Shown here in pieces: positions 9,627 to 20,214 of a DNA stretch of 64,000 nt. The stretch comes from Neovahlkampfia damariscottae (Eukaryota > Heterolobosea > Selenaionea > Neovahlkampfiida > Neovahlkampfiidae): contig JABLTG010000096.1 of assembly GCA_016618085.1 (NCBI GenBank), forward strand, positions 1 to 64,000, given 5' to 3'. The translations under genes were made by a program, and so were the position numbers. How positions within the stretch are numbered: the first letter of the stretch is position 1; every line of letters begins with the position of its first letter. The notes below the pieces were generated by a model, which made no database searches, had not been told where the DNA came from, and worked only from the letters and a program-made list of their open reading frames with translations.

Positions 9627-9692
9627 CTCGAGTGCCGGGAATTGAACCCGGGTCGCAAGAGTACTGTTGATTTGACAGTCTTGAATTCTACC
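9627..9692 (-). pseudogene. tRNA-Asp(GTC) fragment with an 11-base intron, 5' part missing
   Basis: On the minus strand the T arm (CCGGG TTCAATT CCCGG), a 3' acceptor strand CACTCGA with discriminator G, and an anticodon arm CAAGA/TCTTG can be folded. The anticodon loop reads CTGTCA, then 11 bases (AATCAACAGTA), then C. This gives anticodon GTC with an intron at the canonical site after position 37, and the intron pairs with the anticodon (ACTGT/ACAGT). Upstream of the D-loop GG there is no pairing acceptor strand or D stem, so the gene is 5'-truncated and probably silent. Confidence 0.6.
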
Positions 9693-9874
9693 TTTTTTCA
9701 TTTCAGAGTGTATGATATTATCATAGTCTCCAGCCAACACATAACAAACTATTTTTTTTTCCATTATTCAAAAACACTTGATAGGTTCATTATCAATTTT
9801 GATTGTTTTTGTTTCTTTTAAAATTGGTGAAATGTTTTCATTGAATTGTTTATTTGTTATTTTTGTCAACATTG

Positions 9875-9879
9875 ATTGG
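9875..9879 (+). promoter_or_regulatory. ATTGG box for the 9913 gene
   Basis: ATTGG lies 34 bases before the ATG at 9913, matching the host promoter pattern. Confidence 0.4.
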
Positions 9880-9912
9880 ACAAAATAATCAAACGGTAAA
9901 AAAAACGAAACC

Positions 9913-10663
9913 ATGTCTATGGACACAACAGCAGTAGAAAATGATTTACTATTTAAAGATTCGGTTCTAAGGATAATTATAGGAGACTATGCCACCTCAG
10001 TTTGTCTCTTTGATGTATTAAATCAAAAAAAAATAACCTTAATTTTTTTCAAAGATTGCATTTGATGACTGGAATGGACCTATAACAACAACAGCTTCTG
10101 CACTTGTTAAATCTTTATATCAATTTTCTCAAAGTTTAAAAGGTGGTGATATCAACAAAATTCTTTTGTCAGGAACTGATTCATTTTCTCAAGATAAAAA
10201 ACCAAGAAGAATGAAATCTATTTTTCAAGAACATGTAAAATATATTTTTTTAAATTTTAATTTAAAGCAAGGAGGAACTAGATCACCAACTTCACCAAAT
10301 ATTATGATTTCAACACCAACTGTACAACGACATTCCATTTCAAAAGATAATCAAGGTGCTTATTTAATAACTCGTTTGAATTTTATTGATTTTTTTAATA
10401 AATGAATAGATTTTGGTGAAATTGTTTATGTTGGAATATTTATAGTTATTGAAGATGATATCATTGAATACACAAAAAAAGTTGGTCAAGAAATTGTTGA
10501 AGAATTTTTAAAAGAGTATAAAGAAATATTATCAGATGAAAAATTTAAAATAGAAATGAATAATTTAAAAGAAGGAAAAGAAACAACATTAACAGATGAA
10601 GAAATTGCAAATAAGTTTTCAAATTTCAAAGAAGTTCTTTTGAACTCAAAAATAATAGAATAA
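9913..10663 (+). CDS. Unrecognised spliced gene (possibly longin-like)
   Basis: Predicted exons are 9913–10014, 10055–10234, 10268–10355 and 10410–10663, all joined in frame by GT–AG introns of 40, 33 and 54 bases. The second intron is a multiple of three without a stop and may be retained. The protein is about 205 residues. It begins with hydrophobic strand-like text (LRIIIGDYATSVCLFD), has a Ser/Thr/Pro-rich linker in the middle, and ends with GEIVYVGIFIVIEDD followed by a long helix (EEFLKEYKEIL). The strand–helix order recalls longin or roadblock folds, but I cannot name a family. Confidence 0.5.
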
Positions 10664-10685
10664 AAAAATTTGTTATTTTTTTTTT

Positions 10686-12068
10686 TTAATTTAATGTTGA
10701 ATTATTTACAACTGGTGTATTATTATCTGATGATGATGATGAACCATAGATAATACGATTTTTTGAATTCAATAAATAAGAAGCTCTTGTTTCATTATAA
10801 GTTTTACCAACAACAGGTGAATTTGAATAATTTGAACCATATTCTTTATCTAAATATGAACCAGTTAAATTTGGACTTTCTTTTGGTATTTGAATTATTG
10901 AAAATGTACTTTCATCAAAAGAATCATTTGAGTCATCATAAAAATTGAATTTTTTTGCAAATGAAGTATCTCTTTTCATTGTTGTATTATCAAGAATAGG
11001 TTCTTTTGAAAATGTCTTTTTTGTAAAATTAGTTGGTATTTTTCCAAAAATGATTAAAAGTGAAACTATAGGTAATGTTTCATAAAAAATGTATAAACAA
11101 ATAACCATTATAGAACCCCATATTGACTGTCTTAAACATTGTGTATTAAATAAATCTTTTGAAAATGACTGCTCTATTAAAGGTACAAAAGAAGTTAAAA
11201 TTCTTAAACCTAAAACCAATGAATTAACCATAATAACAATAGCAATAGATACAAAATTAACATTTAAAAGATGTACATTTGATATTTCCTTGTAAATTGT
11301 TTTTTAAAAAAAAAAAAATTTTACATCTCTTTTCATAGCAACAAGTAAACGAATACCATAAAATAATAATAAAATTAAAAGTATAACAAAAATAATTCCA
11401 GGTGGTATTCTACCAAAATATAATAATAAATCATCTCTTAAACGTTGTTGTGATTTATCATTTTCAATGACACAAATTATTGTATTGTATGATGTTATAA
11501 CAGCCAAAGCTAATAAACCAATCACTGAATAAATGAAGAAATAAATATTTTTTCTTTTGAATTGAAAGAATCTTGTCATTGGATTTAAACTTGTTGTTAA
11601 ATCTGTTCCTTTTTTTCCGCATAATAATGAAACTTCTTCATCCCAGAATCTACCATTGATAATACTTGCAAAAAAAATAATTAACAAATTAAAAGTTAAG
11701 AATTGTGTGAATATAATCATCCATGCTAATATATTAATAACACAAGGGCTTGGAATTGGTATAAACCATACAATCTAATTTTCAATTTTTTTTTTTTCTT
11801 ACTGCTCTCAACAACTGCCAGATTAAAAGAAAAATTAAAAATGTAAAATTATATGATATTAAATTATGTCTTAAAAGTTAATTAATTTTTTTTTTTTTAA
11901 TTGAACCTATTCAAACAGGTTCTATTTATAAAATGAATTTCAGAAAGTGCTTTTTAAACCTCACCTCAGCATTTGAACTGTAATAACTACACTTATTATA
12001 ATTGATATTATTCCTAATACAATTCTATCAAAGGTATAACCAGGATCAATGGAATGATCACAATTCAT
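10686..12068 (-). CDS. Seven-span membrane protein, TOM1/THH1 or GPR137-like
   Basis: Four predicted exons join in frame. The first starts at ATG 12068 with a membrane span; the second carries FLIFLLIWQLLRA; the third opens with a Pro-rich loop and ends at MKRDV; the last is 11.3–10.7 kb. About seven hydrophobic segments precede a polar Ser/Asn-rich tail of roughly 120 residues. The early LLRA…WMIIFTQFLTFN block and overall size resemble the plant TOM1/THH1 and animal GPR137 families, which act on late endosome or vacuole membranes. It shares a CCAAT-bearing spacer with SDHA. Membrane topology is clear; the family call is tentative. Confidence 0.55.
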
Positions 12069-12119
12069 GAATGCACTTTCTAAAAGTTTTAACTTCCAAC
12101 AAAAAAATAAAGTAGTGCG

Positions 12120-12141
12120 ATTGGTTAGTTTTTTAGCCAAT
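12120..12141. promoter_or_regulatory. Paired ATTGG/CCAAT boxes in a divergent promoter
   Basis: ATTGG (12120–12124) and CCAAT (12137–12141) form a short inverted pair, gcgATTGGtt…agCCAATcg, in the 90-base spacer between the starts at 12068 and 12159. Confidence 0.5.
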
Positions 12142-12158
12142 CGTAATTATTTTTCAAA

Positions 12159-14163
12159 ATGATGAGAAAATTAGTTGTGAAGGTAAATTCTCCTAATACA
12201 TTTTTTCTTAATTTTAGAAACCAAATAAATTTGTAAAACAATTTTCGTTGACAAAAAAAAATTTGGCTATAGTTTCAAAAAGTAAACCAGATTTAGGAAA
12301 AAAACAAGGACAACTTTCAAAAGCGTATCCAATTATTGATCATACATATGATGCTGTTGTAGTTGGTGCTGGTGGTGCTGGTTTAACAGCAGCTACATAT
12401 CTTGCTAAAGCAGGTTATAAAGTTGCTTGTCTTTCAAAAGTAATTTTTTTTTTTTTTTTTTAATTGAACTTTAGTTATTTCCAACTCGTTCTCATACAGT
12501 AGCAGCACAAGGAGGTATTAATGCTGCACTTGGAAATATGAACGAAGACGATTGGCGTTACCATGCTTATGATACAGTAAAAGGCTCAGATTGGTTAGGA
12601 GATCAAGATGCTATTCATTATATGACAAAAGAAGCACCACAAACAGTTATTGAACTTGAACAATATGGTATGCCATTTTCAAGAACAGACGAAGGTAAAA
12701 TTTATCAAAGAGCTTTTGGAGGTCAATCTGTTAAATATGGAAAAGGAGGTCAAGCATATAGATGTTGTGCTGCTGCTGATAGAACAGGACATGCACTTAT
12801 TCATACTTTATATGGTCAATCTGTAAAATTTAACGTTGAATTTTTTATTGAATATTTTTCACTTGATTTATTAATGTCAGAAGATAATAAAGAATGTCGT
12901 GGTGTTTTAGCTTATTCAATGGAAGATTCAACAATTCATAGATTCCGTACACATTATACAATTTTAGCAACAGGTGGTTATGGAAGAGCATATTCAAGTT
13001 GTACATCTGCACATACATGTACTGGTGATGGAAATGGTATGGTATTAAGAGCAGGACTTCCACAACAAGATTTAGAATTTGTTCAATTTCATCCAACTGG
13101 AATTTATGGTTCAGGATGTTTAATTACAGAAGGAGCTCGTGGTGAAGGTGGTATTCTTATTAATTCAGAAGGTGAACGTTTTATGGAACGTTATGCTCCA
13201 TCAGTTAAAGATTTAGCTTCAAGAGATGTTGTTTCACGTGCTATTACATTAGAAATTCTTGCAGGACGTGGAGTTGGTCCAAAAAAAGATCATATGCATT
13301 TACATCTTGATCATTTACCAAAAGAAATTTTAGATGAACGTCTTCCTGGAATTCAAGAAACTGCACAAATTTTTGCAGGAGTTGATTTAACAAAAGAACC
13401 TGCTCCAATTTTACCAACAGTTCATTATAATATGGGTGGTGTACCAACATTACATACAGGACAAGTTATTACACAAAATTCACCAACAGATACAGATATT
13501 CCAATTAAAGGATTATTAGCTGCAGGAGAAGTTGCTTGTGCTTCAGTTCATGGTGCAAATAGACTTGGAGCAAATTCATTATTAGATATTGTTGTATTTG
13601 GAAGAGCATGTGCAAATTATGTTATGGAAAATTTACCAAAAGATACAAAACATGAACCATTACCATCAGGTTCAGGTGAAAAATCATTAATGAATTTTGA
13701 TTACTTTAAAAATACAAAAAGAAAAGGTGAATCAATTAAACCATCACATTTAAGAAAAGAAATGCAACATATTATGCAAAATTATTGTGCTGTTTTTAGA
13801 ACACAAGAAACTTTAGAAAAAGGTGTAAAAATGATTGACGAAGCTTATGCAAAACTTAAACATGTAAAAGTTACAGATTCATCTGACATCTTTAATGTTA
13901 ATTTGAATGAAACTCTTGAATTACAAAATCTCATTGAAAATGCTGTTTTGACAATGCATTCTGCTGAAAGAAGAAAAGAAAGTAGAGGTGCTCATGCTAG
14001 AGATGATTTTCCAGAAAGAGATGATACAAATTGGATGAAACATTCAATTTGTTGGTTGGATATTGAAACTGGAAAACCAAAAATTGAAGATAGACCTGTT
14101 CATCAATACACTTTGGATGATAAAGAATTTCCATACGTTGCACCATTCAAAAGAGTTTACTAA
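12159..14163 (+). CDS. SDHA: Succinate dehydrogenase flavoprotein subunit, mitochondrial (complex II)
   Basis: Exons 12159–12182, 12218–12439 and 12475–14163, split by two 35-base introns, encode about 644 residues, the usual SDHA length. The basic N-terminus ([15 protein letters not shown]) suits mitochondrial import. The FAD-binding motif is [13 protein letters not shown]; the covalent-FAD His lies in [12 protein letters not shown]; the substrate-site segments are [20 protein letters not shown] and [13 protein letters not shown]. The C-terminal [12 protein letters not shown] block is present. It oxidises succinate to fumarate and passes electrons to ubiquinone with SDHB–D at the inner membrane. 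All key residues visible to me are intact. Fumarate reductase in reverse is the only real alternative. Confidence 0.95.
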
Positions 14164-14270
14164 ATTTTTCACTTCAATAAAAACTTTGAACAAAAAAAAA
14201 AATATTAATTTTTCAAAAGAAACAGTTCTAACTTCGCTATGTCATAGAAGGTATTTCGTGAAGTTATATT

Positions 14271-16110
14271 TCATTTCATCAAACCTGTATTTTCGTCAAT
14301 CAAACTGTTCGCTATTTTGTAATTTTCAAACTTTTCAGATATGATGAATCTGGAGTATGAATCAGTCAAATTTTCTTTTGCACAAATTAGAACTTGATCA
14401 AATAAATCAACCTCAAAATTGTTCGAACTAATGAGATCCGAAACTTTTTTAATCACTGAACCTGAAACATTAGCTTCCAATTCAGAAGATTGTCCGTTCA
14501 AATATTTCATAAAAATTTCCATTCCAAATGATTTCCTTTCATTGATTGATTCCAAATTTTCATACTTTTTAATGTCTTGATATAAAAATATATTTTCTAA
14601 AGAATATTCATTTTTAATAAATCCATAGAAAATGTTGAAAATTTCTTCATTTTGAAATACTTCTTCAATAGTATCCAATTGAAAATCAATTCTCTTCCCC
14701 CTAAATTTCAAAGTGTTGTACAATTTTTGGAATAAAGTATAAAACAAAATGAATCCAGAAAAATAAAAGATGATTGCAATTCTTGACAATGTTCCCAATA
14801 CAATATCTAATGTTCGAAATTCTGATGAAAGACAACTTAAAGTTGTTTGATTTTTTATATTTGATGTTTGATATAAAATGAAAAAAAAACGTGAAAAGTA
14901 AATGACAACTGCAAATGTTAAAGTAAAAATTTGAGTTCTAAATCGAAATGGATCATTTGTTATCCAAAATTTTCTAGAATTCTGAAAGAAATCTTTGAAA
15001 TTTGAAAAGAAATCTATTAAAATTAAAACCAATGAAATCCCAATAGTGATTATATCGTAGGGTACCTGGAAGTACTGAAATATAATCAATGGAATGACAT
15101 TGTATCCATAACTTGGATTAATAGTACCAAAAAATAAGATTAATAAAACATAGAACAATCCACCAATAATTGATGAAATGATCCAAATAATTGAAGCACC
15201 CAAACCTGAAGTTGATAATTTCAAAAAACGAATTAATCTGATGACAATAAGTGGTAATTTGTTCTCATGAATTGAATCTATGTTCTTTTGTATATACAAT
15301 ATCAGTAACATTCTTAGGAAATTCTTTCAAAGGTTAAGAAAAATGCAAAAAGTTTACAATAAAAATAAGTAATAATATTGATAATTTGAATGGAACAATA
15401 AATGTCATCAAAATATTGGTTTCATATAGATATGAGAATTCAAGTGAAAATATATAAGGAATGGAATCAAATATAATAGAAACTAAATCAACCAATAGAG
15501 CAAAGGTCAAAACAATTCCTCTTGATTTGAAAGGTTGCCAATTCCTCACAATGATTGATAGAATTATCATTGAAATTATCATAAACAATTCAAACGTGAA
15601 ATAATATCCACTAATATTTCCTAAATTTGGAATACAAACCAAATTATTACAAGGTAAAAAATCTTCTTTCAAGTTGATGATTGCTTTGATGTGTGTGAAA
15701 TTATTCAAAGTTGAATCACATCTTACAAGCAAATATTTTGACGAATTCAGTGATTGTGATGGTATTTTTACAGTTACTGTTGTTAAATCCCAGTTTCCTC
15801 GTATGAAATTTGTTACGTCTTCTGATTCAACAGAACAGTTTTTTGTGTGTTTTCCAAAGTATCTTTTGGTTTTGTGATAAAAATAATCACAAGTTGTTTC
15901 ATTTAATAACTTTGAATTTGAAAGTGAAAAAGCTGAGAATCCATTTGTGTTTGCATCACAAATCGATGTGAAAATTTGTGAGTAATTTGAGTTAGGAATT
16001 TGGTAGAGCTCAAAAAAATGATTTTCCAAGAATTTACAGGTACTCTGAGCTTGTATATTTGTGATGAAACAAAAAATGAAAACTACCAACACTTGTGGAA
16101 AGGATAGCAT
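14271..16110 (-). CDS. Seven-transmembrane receptor fused to an RGS domain
   Basis: Two exons (16110–15358 and 15323–14271) join in frame across a 34-base intron. Order: signal peptide (MLSFPQVLVVFIFCFITNIQA), a ~140-residue Cys-bearing ectodomain, seven membrane spans, then a C-terminal RGS domain of ~120 residues (EVFQNEEIFNIFYGFIKNEY, LENIFLYQDIKKYEN, DSYSRFII). RGS domains speed GTP hydrolysis by G-alpha, so this is a self-limiting plasma-membrane receptor of the kind known from Naegleria, Dictyostelium and plants. A paralogue with the same QP-hydrophobic-KSR loop after the first span begins at 62508. ATTGG stands 11 bases before the ATG. Confidence 0.85.
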
Positions 16111-16125
16111 AGTTTTTTTAATTGG

Positions 16126-16602
16126 GCAAAAAAAAAAAAGAAATTGAGGAGAAATAAATTGTTATTCTGGAAATTTGTTTTAAAGAATCTTGATGTGGAA
16201 TTAAAAAAGAATTAAAAAATTGAAAACAGAAATCAATGGAATAAAAAAAAATGTTTTTGATAGTTATTGCATTGTCAGTTTCTGATACAAAAATATGATG
16301 TGACAGTTTCAATTGGCTGTTGAGCAAGTTTTTTTTGCTTTTTTCATCATCAAGTCCCTTCCATCATTCTACTTTCATACTTTTCTATTCGCCTGACATC
16401 ATTTAATTTCCAAGCACATGTCTAGAATTTTCATATCTTCATGATTTACACAATCAGATAAGAGGTGTAAAACACTAAAATGAGAACCAGAGAGAGAAAT
16501 GTGGCATGTATCTGATGTATCTCGAAAAAAAATCAATCAGAGAACTTTTAAATTTTCGTCAAAAATTTTTGTTTTTTTTACCTAGCAGAGAGATTTGTGT
16601 GA
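16126..16602. other. Intergenic stretch with no recognised gene
   Basis: About 480 AT-rich bases between the receptor promoter and the tRNA-Ile repeat unit. I see only short chance reading frames. Confidence 0.5.
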
Positions 16603-16730
16603 TATCTACAATATTAATTGTAAGTTTTTTGTTAGCTTCCATAATCAGCTCGGTTAGCTCAGTCGGTAGAGCGTTGGTCTAATAAGCCATTGGTCACAGG
16701 TTCGATCCCTGTATCGAGCATCATTTTTGG
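16603..16730 (+). repeat. Upstream copy of a duplicated tRNA-Ile unit
   Basis: About 45 bases of 5' flank beginning tatctacaatattaattg, the tRNA and 10 bases of 3' flank recur at 17195–17323 with only a few changes in the 5' flank. The copies are 593 bases apart. Confidence 0.85.
16648..16720 (+). tRNA. tRNA-Ile (AAT)
   Basis: A 73-base cloverleaf without intron: acceptor GCTCGGT/ATCGAGC, D arm GCTC…GAGC, anticodon loop CTAATAA, T arm ACAGG TTCGATC CCTGT and discriminator A. Internal A and B boxes are intact. The top base pair of the anticodon stem is a T–T mismatch in this and in the second copy. Confidence 0.93.
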
Positions 16731-16762
16731 TAGGTTATGACATTCTCCGTTTTGTAATCTTC

Positions 16763-17010
16763 TTAGAATGTCATATTGAACCTTTTCTCTAATATTTTTA
16801 TCAAATAGAAAATCTTCCTTGGAAGTTCTTTTTTTTGTGGAAAATCAAAACGGAAAATGAAAGAAAGGAGAATTTCTTTTAAATTTTCAGTTGTGGCTGA
16901 CCAAACTGGTGTTTCTGCTCCACCAACATTTCTCATCGCTGTTGGACCTCCCATGTCAGTTTTAACCCAACCAGGGCAAACTGAATTAAAAATTAAACTT
17001 CTTTGATTTT
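16763..17010 (-). pseudogene. C-terminal relic of a short-chain dehydrogenase/carbonyl reductase
   Basis: The minus strand reads FNSVCPGWVKTDMGGP, then GGAETPVW, then a degraded KKELP end. These are the conserved C-terminal landmarks of NADPH carbonyl reductases (N-x-V-C-P-G-W-V-x-T-D-M-G-G). The N-terminal Rossmann and catalytic YxxxK parts are absent, and the sequence after the VW block no longer follows the family. It lies between the two tRNA-Ile copies and is probably non-functional. Confidence 0.65.
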
Positions 17011-17194
17011 TTTTGGTTCAACAAAAAAAAGTACGATAGACAAATTGGGTTTTACGATATAATTGGGTCAAATTATGATGCAGACGAAAGAGTTTTCATG
17101 AAGAATGAAGCGATCAGACAAGTTTTAGAGAAGTTTGATACCTCTCACTTTGATCTTAGGGTTCTTGTTGTAATGCACCTTCATACAAATTGGG

Positions 17195-17323
17195 TATCTA
17201 CAATATTAATTGTAAGTTTTTTTGATAACTTTCATAATCAGCTCGGTTAGCTCAGTCGGTAGAGCGTTGGTCTAATAAGCCATTGGTCACAGGTTCGATC
17301 CCTGTATCGAGCATCATTTTTGG
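17195..17323 (+). repeat. Downstream copy of the tRNA-Ile unit
   Basis: Direct repeat of 16603–16730. The tRNA part is identical, and the 5' flank differs at a few positions. Confidence 0.85.
17241..17313 (+). tRNA. tRNA-Ile (AAT), second copy
   Basis: Identical over all 73 bases to the copy at 16648–16720, with the same anticodon AAT and the same discriminator base. Confidence 0.93.
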
Positions 17324-17425
17324 GAATTAGCAGTGCAAACTTTTTTATGAAGAAATGAGCGACTGTAAGAAATTTTTTTTTAATTTTATTTTTAGATTTT
17401 TTACCCAATCAGCTCATTTTTTCAA

Positions 17426-18358
17426 ATGTCTTTGAATTTTGCTCACTTGTTACCTCCAACTTTCAAAGAAAAAGTGAAAGAATGGATTATTGAAGATGTA
17501 CCATCATTTGATTTTGGTGCTTCAGTTGTTGGAGACTCTCGAGAAGAAGCTCACCTTTATGGAAAATCAAATTTGGGTTTGAAAAAAAAAAAATTAAATT
17601 TTTTAAGTTCTTGCAGGTATACCTTTTGTGGATGAAATCGTTGCATATTTCAATTTAAAAATTGTTTGGAAAGCGAAAGAAGGAGATTATATAAAAGGTG
17701 AAAATACAAAAGTTGTTGTGGCAATTGTTTCAGGACAAGCATTCAAACTCTTACAAGCAGAAAGATTAATATTAAATATGTTAATTCGTTGTTGTAGTAT
17801 TGCAACATTAGGAAAAATATATAGAGATTTAGCAAATGAATCAAATTGGAAAGGAGACATTGCTGGTACAAGAAAAACAACACCTGGTTTCAGGATTATT
17901 GAAAAATATGCGTTATTAGTTGGTGGATGTGTGACTCATAGATACGTAAAAACAATTTTGATCATTAATTTTTTCAGGATGTTTCTTCAATGTGCATGTT
18001 GAAAGATAATCATATTGACGTCAATGGAGGAATTACAAATGCTGTTAAAAAAGCAAAATTAGTTTGTGGATTTACAACAATGATTGAAGTTGAATGTCGA
18101 TCTGAAGAAGATGCTTTTGAAGCTTGTAAAGCAGGAGCTCACATTGTCATGTTGGATAATTTTGAACCTGAAAAATGCAAAGCATCAGCAGAAAGAATTA
18201 AAAAAGAATTTCCACATGTTACAATAGAAGCATCAGGTGGAATTACATTGAAAACGGTCCAAGGATATTTATCACCAAATGTTGATGTGATCAGTTTTGG
18301 AGCATTAACACAAGGATTTCCAACAGTGGACATGAGTTTAAAAATCCAAAAAAAATAA
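17426..18358 (+). CDS. QPRT: Nicotinate-nucleotide pyrophosphorylase (quinolinate phosphoribosyltransferase)
   Basis: Three exons (17426–17576, 17617–17945, 17978–18358) with introns of 40 and 32 bases encode 286 residues, the family norm. The enzyme turns quinolinate and PRPP into nicotinate mononucleotide, CO2 and PPi, the committing step of de novo NAD synthesis. Diagnostic segments are AERLILNMLIRCCSIAT, the phosphate/PRPP loop GTRKTTPGFR, the HR…MLKDNHI block formed across the second intron, and the barrel strands IEVECRS, IVMLDNF, IEASGG and ISFGALTQ. A CCAAT box lies 17 bases before the ATG. Confidence 0.95.
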
Positions 18359-18373
18359 AGCACACATGTTTAT

Positions 18374-19389
18374 TTATTCACAAATTTGTTTTAATGCTTT
18401 GATTTTTCTATTTTGTGATTCTATTTGATGTTTCCATGACCATTTGGTGTATTGAACACAAGTCATGTTATTATGATATTCACATTTACAATTCAAACAA
18501 TAATGTTTTCTACATTTATTACATCTAAAATGTGAGTCTTGATTATTTTCAAATAAGTAGTCACATCCTTCTGTTGGACATTCAAATAAATTTTGAATAC
18601 CAGCTTTAATTAGTTCTTGTTTCAATTCTTCTTGAGTTGGTTCATCTACTTGACTAATATGAAAACATTGATCAAATTTCTTCATAAATTCATCATCATC
18701 ATCTTTTAGTTTTTTGGTTTCATTTTTAGTTTTTTTTTGAAGGTATTGATCATAATAGAGTTTATTCAAAGCAAGTCCTATTTTTTTACGAATACCAAAT
18801 TGTTCAATTCCTATTTCTTTCAAGTCATTTCCAGTGATACTCATCAAAATGTCACCTGAGATTTCATTTTTGAGGAACTTGCAACTCACTTCTTTTGAAA
18901 CTTCAACTATTGTTTCTATCCATTTGACTACATCTTCTTTAGTCCATTCAGAAAGTGGTTGTTCAAGATAACTTGTATCTTCTTCTGAATCTTCTTCAAA
19001 TGAACATCTTGACAAGTACCTTTTGAATTTTTAATTTTTTTAATTTTAATGTTACTTTTCATCCATAGTTTGATCCTTTGAGTACATGACTAAAACTGTT
19101 CTGCCACAGATTTTTTGACGGTGCATCTGAAAAAAAAATTTAAAAAAAGGAAGAAAAGTGGGAGTACCATTTGGTGAGCATTTTGGGCTTCTTGAGAACC
19201 TTCAAAAGTTATGTATCCAAAACCACGTGATTCTCCTGTTTCTTTGTTTTTTGGGATGAAAGAGTTTGAAACGATACCAAACTGTTCAAAGCTGTTGAGA
19301 AGATCAAGTTCTGTGATTTTAAAACCAAGGTTCTTGATTAATAAGCACTTTCTCTCTTCTGTGTGGTTTGTATTTCGTTTTAATTTCAT
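18374..19389 (-). CDS. RRM–SAM–IBR zinc-finger protein (single spliced gene favoured)
   Basis: From ATG 19389: an RRM with RNP2 CLLIKNLGF and RNP1 RGFGYITF; a 40-base intron in the RRM; its last strand GRTVLVMYSKDQTMDE; a 36-base GT–AG intron (19020–19055); a SAM domain (LSEWTKEDVVKWIE to LALNKLYYDQYL); and a Cys-rich IBR-type finger (CPTEGCDYLF…CNKCRKHYCLNCKC). The SAM part has no ATG of its own near its start, and the 36-base intron joins it to the RRM in frame. If that intron is kept, the RRM protein stops at once at 19052–19054. Two separate genes, with a short first exon for the second, remain possible. A CCAAT box is 24 bases before the ATG. Confidence 0.6.
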
Positions 19390-19621
19390 TGGTGTTTTTT
19401 TCTGGAGTTTGACCAATTTTATTTGACTCAGTTCATTTTTTGACTGGAAATTTTTTTCTTTTTGTTTTTTGAATTTTTTGAAAGAAATAAGGATTCTACC
19501 AAGAATCTGTAAACAGAAAGTCTAAAGTGTGTCTTCGATAGAATTATCTGTTTTTGAATTAATTTAATTTGTTCTCATAAAATGAAATAAAATAATATAA
19601 ATCCTCTGGTTTACAAATAAT

Positions 19622-20097
19622 TTATTCATCGAAAGTATTATCCAAGAAATCATTCATCTCTGCAGAATTCTTTTTTAAAAACATAAAAAATAATAATAAA
19701 AAGATACCAGAATGAATTCAATTTTAATTGCTTCTTCAAGATATGCCTGAAGTTGTCCTTTTCGTTTTTCAATCAAATCAGAACTCTTATTAAATAAAGC
19801 TGGAAAATCATTAAAAAATAAAAAAGAACTAACTTTTTCCTGGAAATTTTGGTAAATTTTTTTCACCCACTATTTTACAACACTAAAAATTCAGTCAAAT
19901 AAAAAAAAATTGAAACTTGTTGGTGTAACTCGAGAAATTCTTTGTATCTTCTTTTGACAGTCCATTTTATATTGTTCTTTTCGTCATGTACATTAATACA
20001 GTATTCTGTATGATCTTTCAGTTGTTCTTTATTTTTTTTTCAAAAAGAAATTAAAAACTTACCAAACCCTGTCAGTTCAACTTTCATCGTTAACTTT
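19622..20097 (-). CDS. Small PX-domain protein
   Basis: Five short exons, with introns of about 30–40 bases, join in frame to give about 113 residues, almost exactly one PX domain. Landmarks: MKVELTGF, then YCINVHDEKNNIKWTVKRRY with KEFLELHQQ (the phosphoinositide-binding RRY), then NLPKFPGK (the Pro-rich loop), then a helix IEKRKGQLQAYLEEAI. PX domains bind PI3P on endosomes. It is one of three small PX genes on the same strand within 4.5 kb. A CCAAT box is 20 bases before the ATG. Confidence 0.75.
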
Positions 20098-20214
20098 TTT
20101 TTCAAATCACAATTAACCAATAGAAAAGTCAGAAAAAATCAGAATAAAAGACAACTGCAATTCTCATAGATTATGAAAATACTCAATTTAAAAACTGCAA
20201 TTTATTCATTTACT

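Noticed and set aside
9627-9692. tRNA-Asp fragment as the attachment site of the virus-like element to its left
   Set aside because: A 3' tRNA remnant left by integration should have the element on its 5' side. Here the 5' side faces right, away from the element, and no second copy is seen.
9540-9821. Plus-strand frame across the tRNA-Asp fragment
   Set aside because: It is chance open sequence through the tRNA and low-complexity T-runs.
16118-16327. Short minus-strand frame before the receptor–RGS gene
   Set aside because: It overlaps the ATTGG box and has biased low-complexity text; no homology is apparent.
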